This document shows, piece after piece, positions 41,829-49,752 of a DNA stretch of 50,114 nucleotides. How positions within the stretch are numbered: the stretch's first letter is position 1; each line of letters opens with the position of its first letter. A program made the translations under genes and the position numbers. Origin of the DNA: Syntrophales bacterium (GTDB lineage: Bacteria > Desulfobacterota > Syntrophia > Syntrophales > UBA4778); NCBI GenBank assembly GCA_028712885.1, contig JAQTPK010000018.1:1-50114 (forward strand), in the 5' to 3' direction. Below the pieces are notes generated by a model. That model did no database searches and was not told the origin of the DNA. It saw only the letters and a program-made list of their open reading frames with translations.

Positions 41829-42620
41829 ATGATGGACCATAAAGACCTATCGAAGCTCGACGCGATCGGGTCATCGAGATTCCTTTTCTACCCACGCCCG
41901 GAGGATGAATATGCCGGGGGAGCGCCGGATAATTCGGTGCTGATCCCGGTAGAAGGAGCCGTGATCGGCGCGCGTTTCCATAAAAAAGACAAGGCTTCGC
42001 CCAACATCATCTTTTTCCACGGAAACGGCGAGATTGCCGCTGACTACGACGATATCGCGGACCTCTTCCTGGGCGCCGGGATCAATCTCTTCGTTGTGGA
42101 TTACCGCGGTTACGGCCGCTCGACAGGAACGCCTTCCATCTCCTCCATGCTGACGGACGCCCATGCGGAATTCGATTTCTTCAGGGGCGTGCTCCAGGCG
42201 GAAGCTCATACCGGGCCCATGATCGTTATGGGGCGCTCGCTGGGCAGCGCTCCCGCCCTCGAGCTGCTGGCAAGCCGCGGGGATAAGATCGACGCTGCCG
42301 TTATCGAAAGCGGTTTTGCACATTCGGATACCCTGCTTCGTCTCGTCGGAGCCAAGCTGAGCCATTTCGGGCTTTCAGAAGAGGACGGGTTCCGCAATCT
42401 CGATAAAATCCGGACATTCGGCAAGCCGCTTCTCATCATCCACGCCGAGCACGACGAAATCCTTCCTATACAGGACGGCCGGGACCTTTATGAAGCCTCG
42501 CCCTCCCCCGACAAAAAGATGCTGGAGGTGCGAGGCGCCGGCCACAATGACATCCTCTTCCACGATCCCGCGGGATACATGAAATCCATCAGAGAACTCG
42601 CAGCCAAAGCCGTAAAATAA
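41829..42620 (+). CDS. alpha/beta hydrolase (BEM46-like serine hydrolase)
   Basis: The 263-residue hydrolase has an oxyanion region FFHGNGE, VDYRGYGRSTG, nucleophile Ser137 in GRSLGSAPA, an Asp in HAEHDEILP and the catalytic His in GAGHNDILF. No signal peptide was seen. GAGGAGGG precedes the ATG. It begins 13 bases after the diadenylate cyclase gene and may share its transcript. The substrate is unknown. Confidence 0.87.
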   Translation: MMDHKDLSKLDAIGSSRFLFYPRPEDEYAGGAPDNSVLIPVEGAVIGARFHKKDKASPNIIFFHGNGEIAADYDDIADLFLGAGINLFVVDYRGYGRSTGTPSISSMLTDAHAEFDFFRGVLQAEAHTGPMIVMGRSLGSAPALELLASRGDKIDAAVIESGFAHSDTLLRLVGAKLSHFGLSEEDGFRNLDKIRTFGKPLLIIHAEHDEILPIQDGRDLYEASPSPDKKMLEVRGAGHNDILFHDPAGYMKSIRELAAKAVK

Positions 42621-42659
42621 TATGGGCTTTGGGCCAGGAAACGTGCAAAATCCTATCCT

Positions 42660-42710
42660 TGCATTGATAAATTCCAAACTCCAAATTCCAAATCACAAAC
42701 AATACTGCCA
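42660..42710. repeat. AATTCCAAA word-repeat tract
   Basis: Repeated forms of AAATTCCAAACTCCAAATTCC follow the hydrolase gene. The same words occur inverted at 44930-45000 (GAATTTGGAATTTCGAG, ATTTGGAATTTGG). There are no coding features. Confidence 0.6.
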
Positions 42711-42763
42711 CTTCAACTCAAGTTCTGTTCAGGATACTTTTTTACCCTGAAACCCTCACAGGG

Positions 42764-43294
42764 TTACTTGCATTGTCCGATGGAGCCATTTTCTGCACAA
42801 GTTCGGCCATCCGTCCATATCGCCCTGCCCAGGTTTGCCCCGCCCAGGTTTGCCCCGCTCAGGTTTGCCCCGCGCAGGTTTGCATAGCACAGGAATGCCT
42901 CGTACAGGTTTGCCCCACCCAGGTTTGCCGCGCTCAGGTTCGCCGCGAACAGGTTTGTCCCGCCCAAGTTTGCCCCGCTCAGGTTTGCCCCGTCCAGGTT
43001 TGCCTTGCGCACGTCTGCTCCGCTCAGGTTTGCCATGCTCAGGTTTGCCCCGCTCAGGTCTGCCTCCATCAGTAATCGCCCGCTCAGGTTTGCCCCGCTC
43101 AAATCACATCTAGAGCACTTCCAGGTCTTCATCAGTTTCTCCAGATCAGCAGGGTTGAAGGCCTCCGCTCCTCCCGCCGATAGCGAGATCCAGATGCCAA
43201 GCGCACAAATCCCGACCAGGAATCCGCCGAACGGCATTCCGCCCCGAGCCGCTTTCCCCTTCCTACTCCGTACCGCAAGCATGACTTTCTTCAT
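42764..43294 (-). CDS. exported pentapeptide-repeat protein
   Basis: The 176-residue protein has a basic start and one hydrophobic segment (about 22-42, ending in AGGAEAF), so it is probably exported or membrane-anchored. A CSRCD pair is followed by about 20 pentapeptide repeats of the A-[DN]-L-[SG]-G type (DLSGANLSGANLSMANLSGA…), which should form a right-handed quadrilateral beta-helix. It ends in WTDGRTCAENGSIGQCK. ATG 43294 is preferred over the in-frame GTG at 43300 because GGAGG lies eight bases before the ATG. The function of such proteins varies and cannot be assigned. Confidence 0.85.
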   Translation of the reverse strand: MKKVMLAVRSRKGKAARGGMPFGGFLVGICALGIWISLSAGGAEAFNPADLEKLMKTWKCSRCDLSGANLSGRLLMEADLSGANLSMANLSGADVRKANLDGANLSGANLGGTNLFAANLSAANLGGANLYEAFLCYANLRGANLSGANLGGANLGRAIWTDGRTCAENGSIGQCK

Positions 43295-43513
43295 CAGCAC
43301 AACCTCCGCTTTTCACTTTTCTCTTTATCGATTCATCGCTTCCGACTCGAAAATCGTTGCCCGTATAACAGGGTTCTCGATCCGCAGGGTCCTAACCTGC
43401 AGCATTTCCGAAAAAATGGGGCAGAGAAAAATCCGGCCGTTGCCGGCAAGGATCTCCCCCCGGGCTTGATCGAAAGGGCCGCCTACCCTGTGCTTGACCG
43501 GGCACCGTCAAAT

Positions 43514-43625
43514 CACCCTGAAGCCTCACAGGGTTACTTGCATACTCCCGATGGAGCCTTCTGCACAAGTTCGGCCTTCTTTCCATGTCGCCCCGCCCAG
43601 GATTGCCCCTCCAACTCAGGATCGT
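43514..43625 (-). pseudogene. relic of a second pentapeptide-repeat gene (3' end only)
   Basis: 43514-43610 closely matches 42744-42841, the 3' end and downstream flank of the pentapeptide gene, including CCTCACAGGGTTACTTGCAT and GCACAAGTTCGGCC. On the minus strand it still reads GGATWKEGRTCAEGSIG, matching the C-terminus GRAIWTDGRTCAENGSIG of the intact protein. The repeat region is missing or frameshifted and no start exists. Confidence 0.7.
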
Positions 43626-43767
43626 GCCACGGAAAATATATGGTGATTCACGGTCATGTCAATTATTTTGTGGAAATCAGAAATTCGAAACTTCAGTGAC
43701 AAGCCCGCCTATCCCCGCAACCTCGCACCTTCGCATCCTCTTTTTTGGGCTTAAAGCGATAGGCGGT

Positions 43768-43827
43768 CATGGTTCGACAGGCTCACCATGACACGGAAGC
43801 GTCACCCTGAGCCTGTCGAAGGGCTCA
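43768..43827 (+). repeat. 60 bp inverted repeat, left copy
   Basis: By direct comparison it is an exact 60-base reverse complement of 49896-49955. Inside it, TTCGACAGGCTCA and TGAGCCTGTCGAA form 13 bp hairpin arms. Weaker similarity continues to about 43900 (CTCACAACCTCGCATCTTCG and TCACCTTCTATCTT), matching 49820-49895 inverted. Confidence 0.85.
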
Positions 43828-43986
43828 TTATGACAAGCGGCCTATCCTCACAACCTCGCATCTTCGGTTCTCACCCTCTCACCCTCTCACCTTCTATCTT
43901 CTAGCCGCCCCGGATTGTCTCCTTGCCTCCCCCTGCCCGGACGTGGTAAATTGAAAAACAGTTCCGAGTGAATGGAGGACTGATAT

Positions 43987-44475
43987 ATGAAGTCTTTGGT
44001 CCTGGAGAATATAGGAGACAGCCGAAGGGCGGCATGCTTCACCTTCCTTCTTATAGCGCCGAATATCCTGGGAGCGATAAACCTCCCGACCGTTTGGGGA
44101 TTTAAAATTCATTTCTTCCAGCTCGCTGTCTTTCTGGCGGCATTCACCTTCGGACCGCTGGGGGGACTATTTTCCGGTCTGGCGGGATCCGTCTATACGG
44201 CGTTTCTTCTCCAGAATCCTTTTATCCCCGCCGGCAATGCCATTCTCGGCTTTTCGGCTGGATGGATGGCCGCCCGGGGAATTCACCCGGTCAGCGCCGC
44301 CGCTCTTGCCTTTCTTGTCCAGCTCCCCTGGCTCGTATCGACCGATTATTTCTTCATGGGGCTGTCGCCTGATTACATAAGCGCCCTTGCCGTATCCCTT
44401 GCCCTCAGTAACCTTGCCTGGGGCACGGCGGCCTGGAGCCTGACGGGTTCTGTAAGGAGAATGATTTCGACTTGA
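43987..44475 (+). CDS. small membrane protein, ECF transporter S-component-like
   Basis: The 162-residue protein has about five membrane helices (near 15-35, 43-67, 70-97, 102-124 and 130-150). Its Gly-rich pattern FTFGPLGGLFSGLAGSVYTAFL plus GNAILGFSAGWMAARG resembles substrate-binding S components of ECF vitamin transporters. No EcfA or EcfT genes are in the window. GGAGG precedes the ATG. Its stop overlaps the start of the DUF1893 gene, so the two form a unit. The substrate is unknown; an unrelated small membrane protein is possible. Confidence 0.6.
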   Translation: MKSLVLENIGDSRRAACFTFLLIAPNILGAINLPTVWGFKIHFFQLAVFLAAFTFGPLGGLFSGLAGSVYTAFLLQNPFIPAGNAILGFSAGWMAARGIHPVSAAALAFLVQLPWLVSTDYFFMGLSPDYISALAVSLALSNLAWGTAAWSLTGSVRRMIST

Positions 44476-44861
44476 GACTCGATTTCAGCCGGTACGCGCT
44501 GGCGCTGAGTATAGACAATCAGATCATTTTTGAATCCACCCAGTCCCGCCTGGCCCCTCTGGTCGAGTGTATCCGAAAATTCCGGGGCACAATTCACGGA
44601 TGCGTCCTCTACGATAAAGTAGTCGGCATGGCTGCGGCCAGGCTGATTATCTATTCAGGATTCATTTCTTCCGTTCATGCCGGGACATGCTCCCGCCCGG
44701 CCCTCCAGATCCTGTCGCAATTCGGAATCGGCGTTAATTACGATCTGCTGGTCGATGTGATCCTGGATAAAACCGGGTCAGGCCCGTGCCCAATGGAAAC
44801 GCTGGCGCTGGAAATCACCGACGGCGGAGAACTCTATAAAATGCTTTTAAATCCCAAGTAA
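44472..44861 (+). CDS. DUF1893 (TM1506-like) protein
   Basis: The 129-residue soluble protein matches the DUF1893 pattern: LALSIDNQIIFESTQSRLAPLVECIRK, GCVLYDKVVGMAAARLIIYSG and HAGTCSRPALQIL. The family member TM1506 has a cytidine-deaminase-like fold, but its activity is unknown. The start is TTG 44472, in the four-base overlap TTGA with the upstream stop. Coupling to an ECF-S-like protein suggests joint work on the same small molecule; this is inference. Confidence 0.8.
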   Translation: MRLDFSRYALALSIDNQIIFESTQSRLAPLVECIRKFRGTIHGCVLYDKVVGMAAARLIIYSGFISSVHAGTCSRPALQILSQFGIGVNYDLLVDVILDKTGSGPCPMETLALEITDGGELYKMLLNPK

Positions 44862-45004
44862 ATTCAAATTCCGAAATAAAAATTCAAAGCATTGGAAGGG
44901 CACTTCCCCTTCACCAGCGTTCTTTCCGGAGTTTTGAATTTGGAATTTCGAGTTTGTGATTTGTTTGGGATTTGGTATTTGGAATTTGGTGTTTGTTGTT
45001 TAGA
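44862..45004. repeat. AATTTGGAATTT word-repeat tract
   Basis: The gap between two converging genes contains AATTCAAATTCCGAAAT at the left and TTTGAATTTGGAATTTCGAG with further ATTTGG words at the right. It can fold into an imperfect long hairpin and may end transcription from both sides. It is an inverted relative of 42660-42710. Confidence 0.6.
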
Positions 45005-46042
45005 TTAGATGCGGACCAGTTCGTAGTCACGGGTCCCGAGGCCGATTTTTTCAGAGTATTCCAGGATGTGCCGTCCGTCCGTGCCGGTTGCTTCCCGGAA
45101 GATGTCCCGCCCGTTAGCCTTTACGACCAGATCGTAGGCGGCCTGCTCGCAGGAAACGGGATCGGGTGAAGAAACGATCCCGACATCTTTGCCGATAAGC
45201 CGCGAGTCCGCCATACAGTCGCAATCACTGGTAATATTGTTGATGAAAGTAACGCAAACGCACTTCTTTCCGGACAGCGCCCCGAAGGCATATTCGGCGC
45301 AGCGCTCCTGCACCTCGCGGCTGGTTGCGCCCGCCCAGGGGACTTCCACGGCGCCGGTTTCGCAGACCGAGATGCACTCGGCGCAGCCGATGCAGCGTTC
45401 GTGAATAATCTCCGCCTGGTCCCCCTCCAGTGAAATGGCGTCCGCCGGGCAGTTCTCCACGCATTTGCCGCACGCCAGACACCCCGCCCCGATGGAAGGC
45501 CGGATTTTCGAATGCATTTCCAGTTTGCCTGCCCGGGAGCCGCACCCCATTCCCAGGTTCTTGATCGCTCCGCCGAACCCGCAGAGGATATGCCCCTTGA
45601 AATGCGATACCGGCACTATTGCATCCGCTTCGGCGACCCTGGCCGCAATCCTGACTTTCCGGAAAATTCTTTTTTCGATCTCTATTTCAGTTTCTTCTTC
45701 CCCGCGCTCTCCGTCGGCTATGATGATCGGGACGCCGAGCGCTTTAAATCCGTGCCTGGCGGCTATCTCCATGTGGTCGGTTGCGTTCACCCTCATCCCG
45801 CGGTACAGCGTGTTCGCATCGGTCAGGAAAGGGGCGGCTTTGACCGCCTTCAGCGCCTCTATGACGGGCCTGATCGAGGACGGGGGGACAAAGCGGGTAT
45901 TGCCCTCCTCGCCGAAGTGCACCTTTACTGCCGTCCTGTCGCCCGCCTTTATATTCACCGCCGCGGCCGAACAGGCCCTTTCAAAAAGGGTCCTTATCGA
46001 TTCCGCATCGAAGCGCTGTGAGAAGAAAACCTTCGCCGCCAT
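45005..46042 (-). CDS. DUF362 protein with two [4Fe-4S] ferredoxin motifs
   Basis: The 345-residue protein has an N-terminal DUF362 domain (VKVHFGEEGNTRFVPP, FLTDANTLYRGMR, VPVSHFKGH, GFGGAIKNLGMGCGSRAGK). Two cluster-binding motifs follow: CLACGKCVENCP (about 194-205) and CIGCAECISVCE (about 222-233). A further Cys-rich C-terminus (CVCV, CDC) follows. It has no signal peptide. Such proteins are common in anaerobes, but no reaction is established. ATG 46042 is preferred to GTG 46048 because AGGGTG lies five bases before it. It is read away from the transglutaminase gene, 29 bases downstream of it. Confidence 0.88.
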   Translation of the reverse strand: MAAKVFFSQRFDAESIRTLFERACSAAAVNIKAGDRTAVKVHFGEEGNTRFVPPSSIRPVIEALKAVKAAPFLTDANTLYRGMRVNATDHMEIAARHGFKALGVPIIIADGERGEEETEIEIEKRIFRKVRIAARVAEADAIVPVSHFKGHILCGFGGAIKNLGMGCGSRAGKLEMHSKIRPSIGAGCLACGKCVENCPADAISLEGDQAEIIHERCIGCAECISVCETGAVEVPWAGATSREVQERCAEYAFGALSGKKCVCVTFINNITSDCDCMADSRLIGKDVGIVSSPDPVSCEQAAYDLVVKANGRDIFREATGTDGRHILEYSEKIGLGTRDYELVRI

Positions 46043-46071
46043 GATCACACCCTGAAAGCATTTACACTTTT

Positions 46072-47835
46072 TTATTTTTTTCTTTTTGCGGAAGCGGCGG
46101 TTTTTCTCGCAGCGCTCTTTCCCGAAGCCAGACCGATCACGCGGTAATTGAATTCATAGCCCAGGGCGCCGCTCCAGTCTTCTTCGTAAACACCCTTATA
46201 ACGGGTGCCCTCAAGAGGACCTACCGGCTTGCCATAGGTATAGAACCAGTTCACGATGGGGCTTCCCGTGAACCCGAGCCCGATCCAATACGCTCCGGGG
46301 GCCAGGACCGGATTGCCCTTGAAATTGAAATCAGCCCAGCGGTATCCGGGCTTGCCCGAAATGGATTCAAGGTCCGCAATATCGCTTGCGGCCAGTGGAT
46401 CGCCCGGCTTGCCTTTATTGTCTCTGTAAAGATCGATCCAGAGCTGTCCGTCGCCGCCGAACTTGTGGAGCGCGAGCCCGATTTTCTTCAGCCGGATCGG
46501 CCGGCTCAGGATAAATACCTGGGCGTACTGGGTCATCCCGGTGGTGACGTACTCAGCCGTTTCCACTACAAAGCTTTTAACTTTCATGCCTTTTCGCATT
46601 CCGGGCCGGGACGGCGGGAATGCGAAGTCTATACCCTCGGGAAACTCGAGATTTCCGAAAAGGAACGGGGAATCGAACCGGAGCCGCGCCAGTTCGGCAT
46701 CGGTGATAACGGGCGGGGGCGGGGGGGCTATTATTTCCTTCCTGGTAAAAGCGGCGTTGACGCCGGGGCAGAGTAGGAGATTCCTTGGACCGTACGATTC
46801 ACGCTTTCCCGCTATCTTTACCTTGTCGGCGGCGAAATCCGCCTGAATGATCTCCTGATCACGGGGATCCTCGCTGCCCCTCGTCTGCGCCCATTTCATC
46901 AGGCCGTCCTGGATAGTTTCGTTGTTGTCGACGCCCGTTTCGATCCGGATGAAGCGGTTGGGAACGAACATGGCGGTCTGCTGGGGATCAAGGGGAACCC
47001 ACCCCAGATCGGGAAACCATACCTCGATCCAGGAATGCCGCCCCTGGCCCATTTTGAAGGTAAGCGTCCCGCCCTGGCGCACCACGTCGAACGGCTTGTT
47101 CAGGGTTATCCCGTTCACGATCCGGACCGGGATTCCGGAAGCCCTCATCAGCGCGGCGCTGAGATGGGAGAAATTCTGGCAGTTCCCCTTGCCCGATTCA
47201 AACGAGTACGATGCATCGTAGCGCTCGGGAGGAGTGACATACCTGACATGGTCCACCACCCAGGTGAGGATCTTCTGCACGGCGTCGAATTCAGTTTTGA
47301 CGCCGGAACAAAGTTCAGCCGCGAGCCGCTGGATGCGGGAATCACCGGCCTGCACCTGCTCCGTTGATTTCAGATAATCCCGGCCGTCTTCCGGAATGTC
47401 CCTCACCGGGAAGGGCGCCTTTGTATTCAGCACCTGCAGGCTGGTCCGGTTCGACGCGGAGAAGGAAAGCCTGGCCTCCACCGTTCTCGGCGGCCGCTGC
47501 CAGACGGCCGTGATCACCCGCGATCCGCGGTTGCCCGCCGCTTCCGTGCGGTCCTGGGGAGGGGGACTGAACCGGATGTCGAAATTATTGATCGCCTGGG
47601 AATAGGTGGGAGAGCGGAAACCCGGCGGCACGACGAAACTCAAGGTGAGCTTCTGAACGCCGTCGTTGACCTCCACGTTCTTCCGGATCTCGAACCGGAT
47701 ATCGGAGCCCATTTCGCCCTGGAGTGTATAATTCTCCGCCGGACATGCGCCGCTCCACAAAACAGCAGCAAAAACAAGCCAGCAAATCTGCTTCAGCTTT
47801 GGCGATCTGATTCCCGGCGCATCAGGGCTTCCCAC
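46072..47835 (-). CDS. exported transglutaminase-like protein
   Basis: The 587-residue protein starts at GTG 47835 with a strong AAGGAGG six bases upstream. A signal peptide (about 12-33, ending SGACPAE) precedes an immunoglobulin-like N-terminal region. The transglutaminase core has Cys219 in GKGNCQNFS, His267 in GRHSWIEVW and Asp283 in PLDPQQ, a complete papain-like triad. The C-terminal ~190 residues are beta-rich and resemble a galactose-binding or choice-of-anchor module (LWIDLYRDNKGKPG). A Lys/Ala-rich tail ends it. It is likely a periplasmic amidase or cross-linking enzyme. Confidence 0.88.
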   Translation of the reverse strand: MGSPDAPGIRSPKLKQICWLVFAAVLWSGACPAENYTLQGEMGSDIRFEIRKNVEVNDGVQKLTLSFVVPPGFRSPTYSQAINNFDIRFSPPPQDRTEAAGNRGSRVITAVWQRPPRTVEARLSFSASNRTSLQVLNTKAPFPVRDIPEDGRDYLKSTEQVQAGDSRIQRLAAELCSGVKTEFDAVQKILTWVVDHVRYVTPPERYDASYSFESGKGNCQNFSHLSAALMRASGIPVRIVNGITLNKPFDVVRQGGTLTFKMGQGRHSWIEVWFPDLGWVPLDPQQTAMFVPNRFIRIETGVDNNETIQDGLMKWAQTRGSEDPRDQEIIQADFAADKVKIAGKRESYGPRNLLLCPGVNAAFTRKEIIAPPPPPVITDAELARLRFDSPFLFGNLEFPEGIDFAFPPSRPGMRKGMKVKSFVVETAEYVTTGMTQYAQVFILSRPIRLKKIGLALHKFGGDGQLWIDLYRDNKGKPGDPLAASDIADLESISGKPGYRWADFNFKGNPVLAPGAYWIGLGFTGSPIVNWFYTYGKPVGPLEGTRYKGVYEEDWSGALGYEFNYRVIGLASGKSAARKTAASAKRKK

Positions 47836-47945
47836 TCTGAACCTCCTTGGATGCTCCTGTTTATCTCACACAAAGACGCAGAGACTAATGGCAATTTGAA
47901 TTATCTTTTTTATTCCTGCGCGTCTCATGTGGGAATATTGACAAT

Positions 47946-49145
47946 TCAGATTTTGAAAACGCCCTTTTCATAAATTACGAGGTTTTTGCCGGAAGCGAGC
48001 CGGGCCGTTACCGTCTTGTCTTCGGTGTTGACCAGATCCCAGTGGAGGGCCGAGTCGTTAAACCCCATCGCTTTTTTCTTCTCTTTCGTCAGTTTTGCAG
48101 GGTTTCCTGAAAAGGTATCGGAGTAGGACGAGCCGACGGCGAGATGGCAGTTGCCGAATTTCCCTCCGTAGTTTTCATCAAACAAGGTATCCGCCATGAA
48201 ACGGTTGATTCTCGAAAAGCGCCTGTCCGTGAGAGAGAATTCCCCCACCCTGGAAGCTCCGCGGTCCATGGCTATCTGTTTGCGGACGAACTCCTCCCCT
48301 TTTTCGGCTTCCGCTTTCACGGCTGTTCCCTTTTTGAAAAAGAGGCGGACGCCTTCGACGTAATTGCCGGTGCGGAAAGAAGGCTGATCAGCGTAATATA
48401 CCCCTTCCGTGCCCCTCCAGTCGGGCGAGATGAATATCTCGAAGCTGGGAATATTATGGCCGGAAATGCCGAGCCATCTTCTCTGCTCTCCGGGAGTTAT
48501 TCTCAGATCGGTATTTCCGGACTGCACCTGAATGTACCGGATCTCCAGGCCGTTCAGCCATTTCTTGATCGATCCCACCTCTTTGTAGATCCTGTTCCAT
48601 TCAGCAACCGGCTCGTCAAAGTCAAGATAGCATGCCTTGACGATCTGCTCCGTGTACTGCCTCAGGCTCAGCCCGGCCTGACGGGCCGGTTCCGGAGTCG
48701 GCAGCGTGCAGAGAGTCCAGCTGTAAACGCCCTTCTCCTCCCTTTTATCCATTATCTCGCGATATACTTTTCGGGAAACGAGCGCCTTCCCGATTTTTGC
48801 AGGATCCACATCGCTCAGATGGGTCAGGGACTCGGGCGCCCTCAGGAATATTCTCCCGTTAAGACTCCCGTAAAGCTCCCGGTCGCCCGGCACGAGAAAC
48901 GTGAGCTGGCGCATATCCGACTTCTGATAGAAAATTTTATCCATGCCGTATGTCGCAACGGCGCGGAGCACGGGATGCATTTTCATGTCGAGGATTCTCC
49001 CCTGGAGGATTTCCGCCAGCCCCGCAGCAGGTCTATCGAATTGAATCAGGATAATGTCACCTTTTTTAAATCGTCCTTTTCTGGCGGTCAGGAGACCCCA
49101 GAGCAGGACGTCTGCATACTTTTCCGATTGGGCAGGGGTTAACAT
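47946..49145 (-). CDS. M29-family metallo-aminopeptidase
   Basis: The 399-residue protein follows the M29 (thermophilic aminopeptidase, AmpS/PepS) pattern. It has LRITPGEQRRWLGISGHNIPSFEIF in the middle, EGVYYAD, VEGVRLFFKKG, GEFSLTDRRFSRIN, a His in GNCHLAVGSSYSDTF and a C-terminal ALHWDLV. These carry the Glu, His and Asp ligands for two metal ions. There is no signal peptide, so it acts in the cytoplasm. GGAGG lies seven bases before ATG 49145. It is co-directional with the upstream pyruvate-kinase-like gene (19-base gap). Confidence 0.9.
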   Translation of the reverse strand: MLTPAQSEKYADVLLWGLLTARKGRFKKGDIILIQFDRPAAGLAEILQGRILDMKMHPVLRAVATYGMDKIFYQKSDMRQLTFLVPGDRELYGSLNGRIFLRAPESLTHLSDVDPAKIGKALVSRKVYREIMDKREEKGVYSWTLCTLPTPEPARQAGLSLRQYTEQIVKACYLDFDEPVAEWNRIYKEVGSIKKWLNGLEIRYIQVQSGNTDLRITPGEQRRWLGISGHNIPSFEIFISPDWRGTEGVYYADQPSFRTGNYVEGVRLFFKKGTAVKAEAEKGEEFVRKQIAMDRGASRVGEFSLTDRRFSRINRFMADTLFDENYGGKFGNCHLAVGSSYSDTFSGNPAKLTKEKKKAMGFNDSALHWDLVNTEDKTVTARLASGKNLVIYEKGVFKI

Positions 49146-49164
49146 GCGTTTACCTCCTCTACTT

Positions 49165-49752
49165 TTAAAATGCTGCCGGCTTACATATTATTTCTTTGAC
49201 TTTCAGGTCGAAAAAGCGCGCGCTGTTTGCCGGGCGGACCAGCAAGGCGGTATCCGCGCCCGTTTCCGTGCCGCCGATGGAAATTATGTCTTCATCCGTG
49301 CGGACCAGTCCTGCATCGGCCGCCATCAGCGAGATCTCAACGGCAACCTTGGTGCCCTGTCCGAATATTCTCAACGTATAGGCCATTATCTCGTCGACCT
49401 GGTACGTGGCGAGCCTGGTCCTCACGCCTCTTCCCACCCCTCCGAAGGCATGCTGGCATGTCAGAACCGTCACCCCGGCCTTTTCCAGTTTTCTGCGGTT
49501 TTCTGTGCTGAGTTCCTGATGATCGGGACGGGAGAAACCGGTTACGTGCGTCACGGCAATGATATTGACATCCGAATCAAGTTTTTTACGAGCCGCAAAC
49601 GCCGTCTTTCCTGAACAGGTCGCGACCAGAACTTTATTTATGGAAAGATCAGAAGCCCTTCGCGCGACCGCGTCCAGAACGGCGGCGGTGTTCCGTCCGC
49701 CCGGACGATCGAAATATCTCGTGGGAGAGTCGTTCCCGATCCTGCTGCTCAT
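49165..49752 (-). CDS. stand-alone pyruvate kinase C-terminal-like protein
   Basis: The 195-residue protein resembles the alpha/beta (PK_C) domain of pyruvate kinase: NTAAVLDAVARRASDLSINKVLVATCSGKTAFAA, VNIIAVTHVTGF and a late GGTETGADTALLV. There is no barrel or catalytic domain. ATG 49752 is preferred to 49779 or 49758 because GGAGG lies seven bases before it. Such free-standing domains occur in archaea and anaerobes; no activity is established. It probably heads an operon with the M29 peptidase. Confidence 0.8.
   Translation of the reverse strand: MSSRIGNDSPTRYFDRPGGRNTAAVLDAVARRASDLSINKVLVATCSGKTAFAARKKLDSDVNIIAVTHVTGFSRPDHQELSTENRRKLEKAGVTVLTCQHAFGGVGRGVRTRLATYQVDEIMAYTLRIFGQGTKVAVEISLMAADAGLVRTDEDIISIGGTETGADTALLVRPANSARFFDLKVKEIICKPAAF

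Larger units (their letters stand above)
43295..43986. other. non-coding region with pentapeptide relic and dispersed repeats
   Basis: The 692 bp upstream of both the pentapeptide gene and the divergent ECF-S-like gene contains no intact gene. It holds the broken pentapeptide copy (43514-43625), GCAACCTCGCACC/GCATCC words, the left copy of the 60 bp inverted repeat (43768-43827), and TCACCCTC tandem words (43871-43895). GGAGG at about 43975 belongs to the next gene. Confidence 0.6.

Noticed and set aside
42744-42776. Hairpin CCCTG/CAGGG as terminator of the pentapeptide gene
   Set aside because: On the minus strand it is followed by an A-run, not a T-run; it fits no standard terminator in either direction.
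42830-43110. CRISPR-like or tandem direct repeats (CCAGGTTTGCCCCG spaced every 15 bases)
   Set aside because: The period is 15 bases with no spacers of constant length, and the minus strand reads as a continuous pentapeptide-repeat protein; the DNA repeat follows from the protein repeat.
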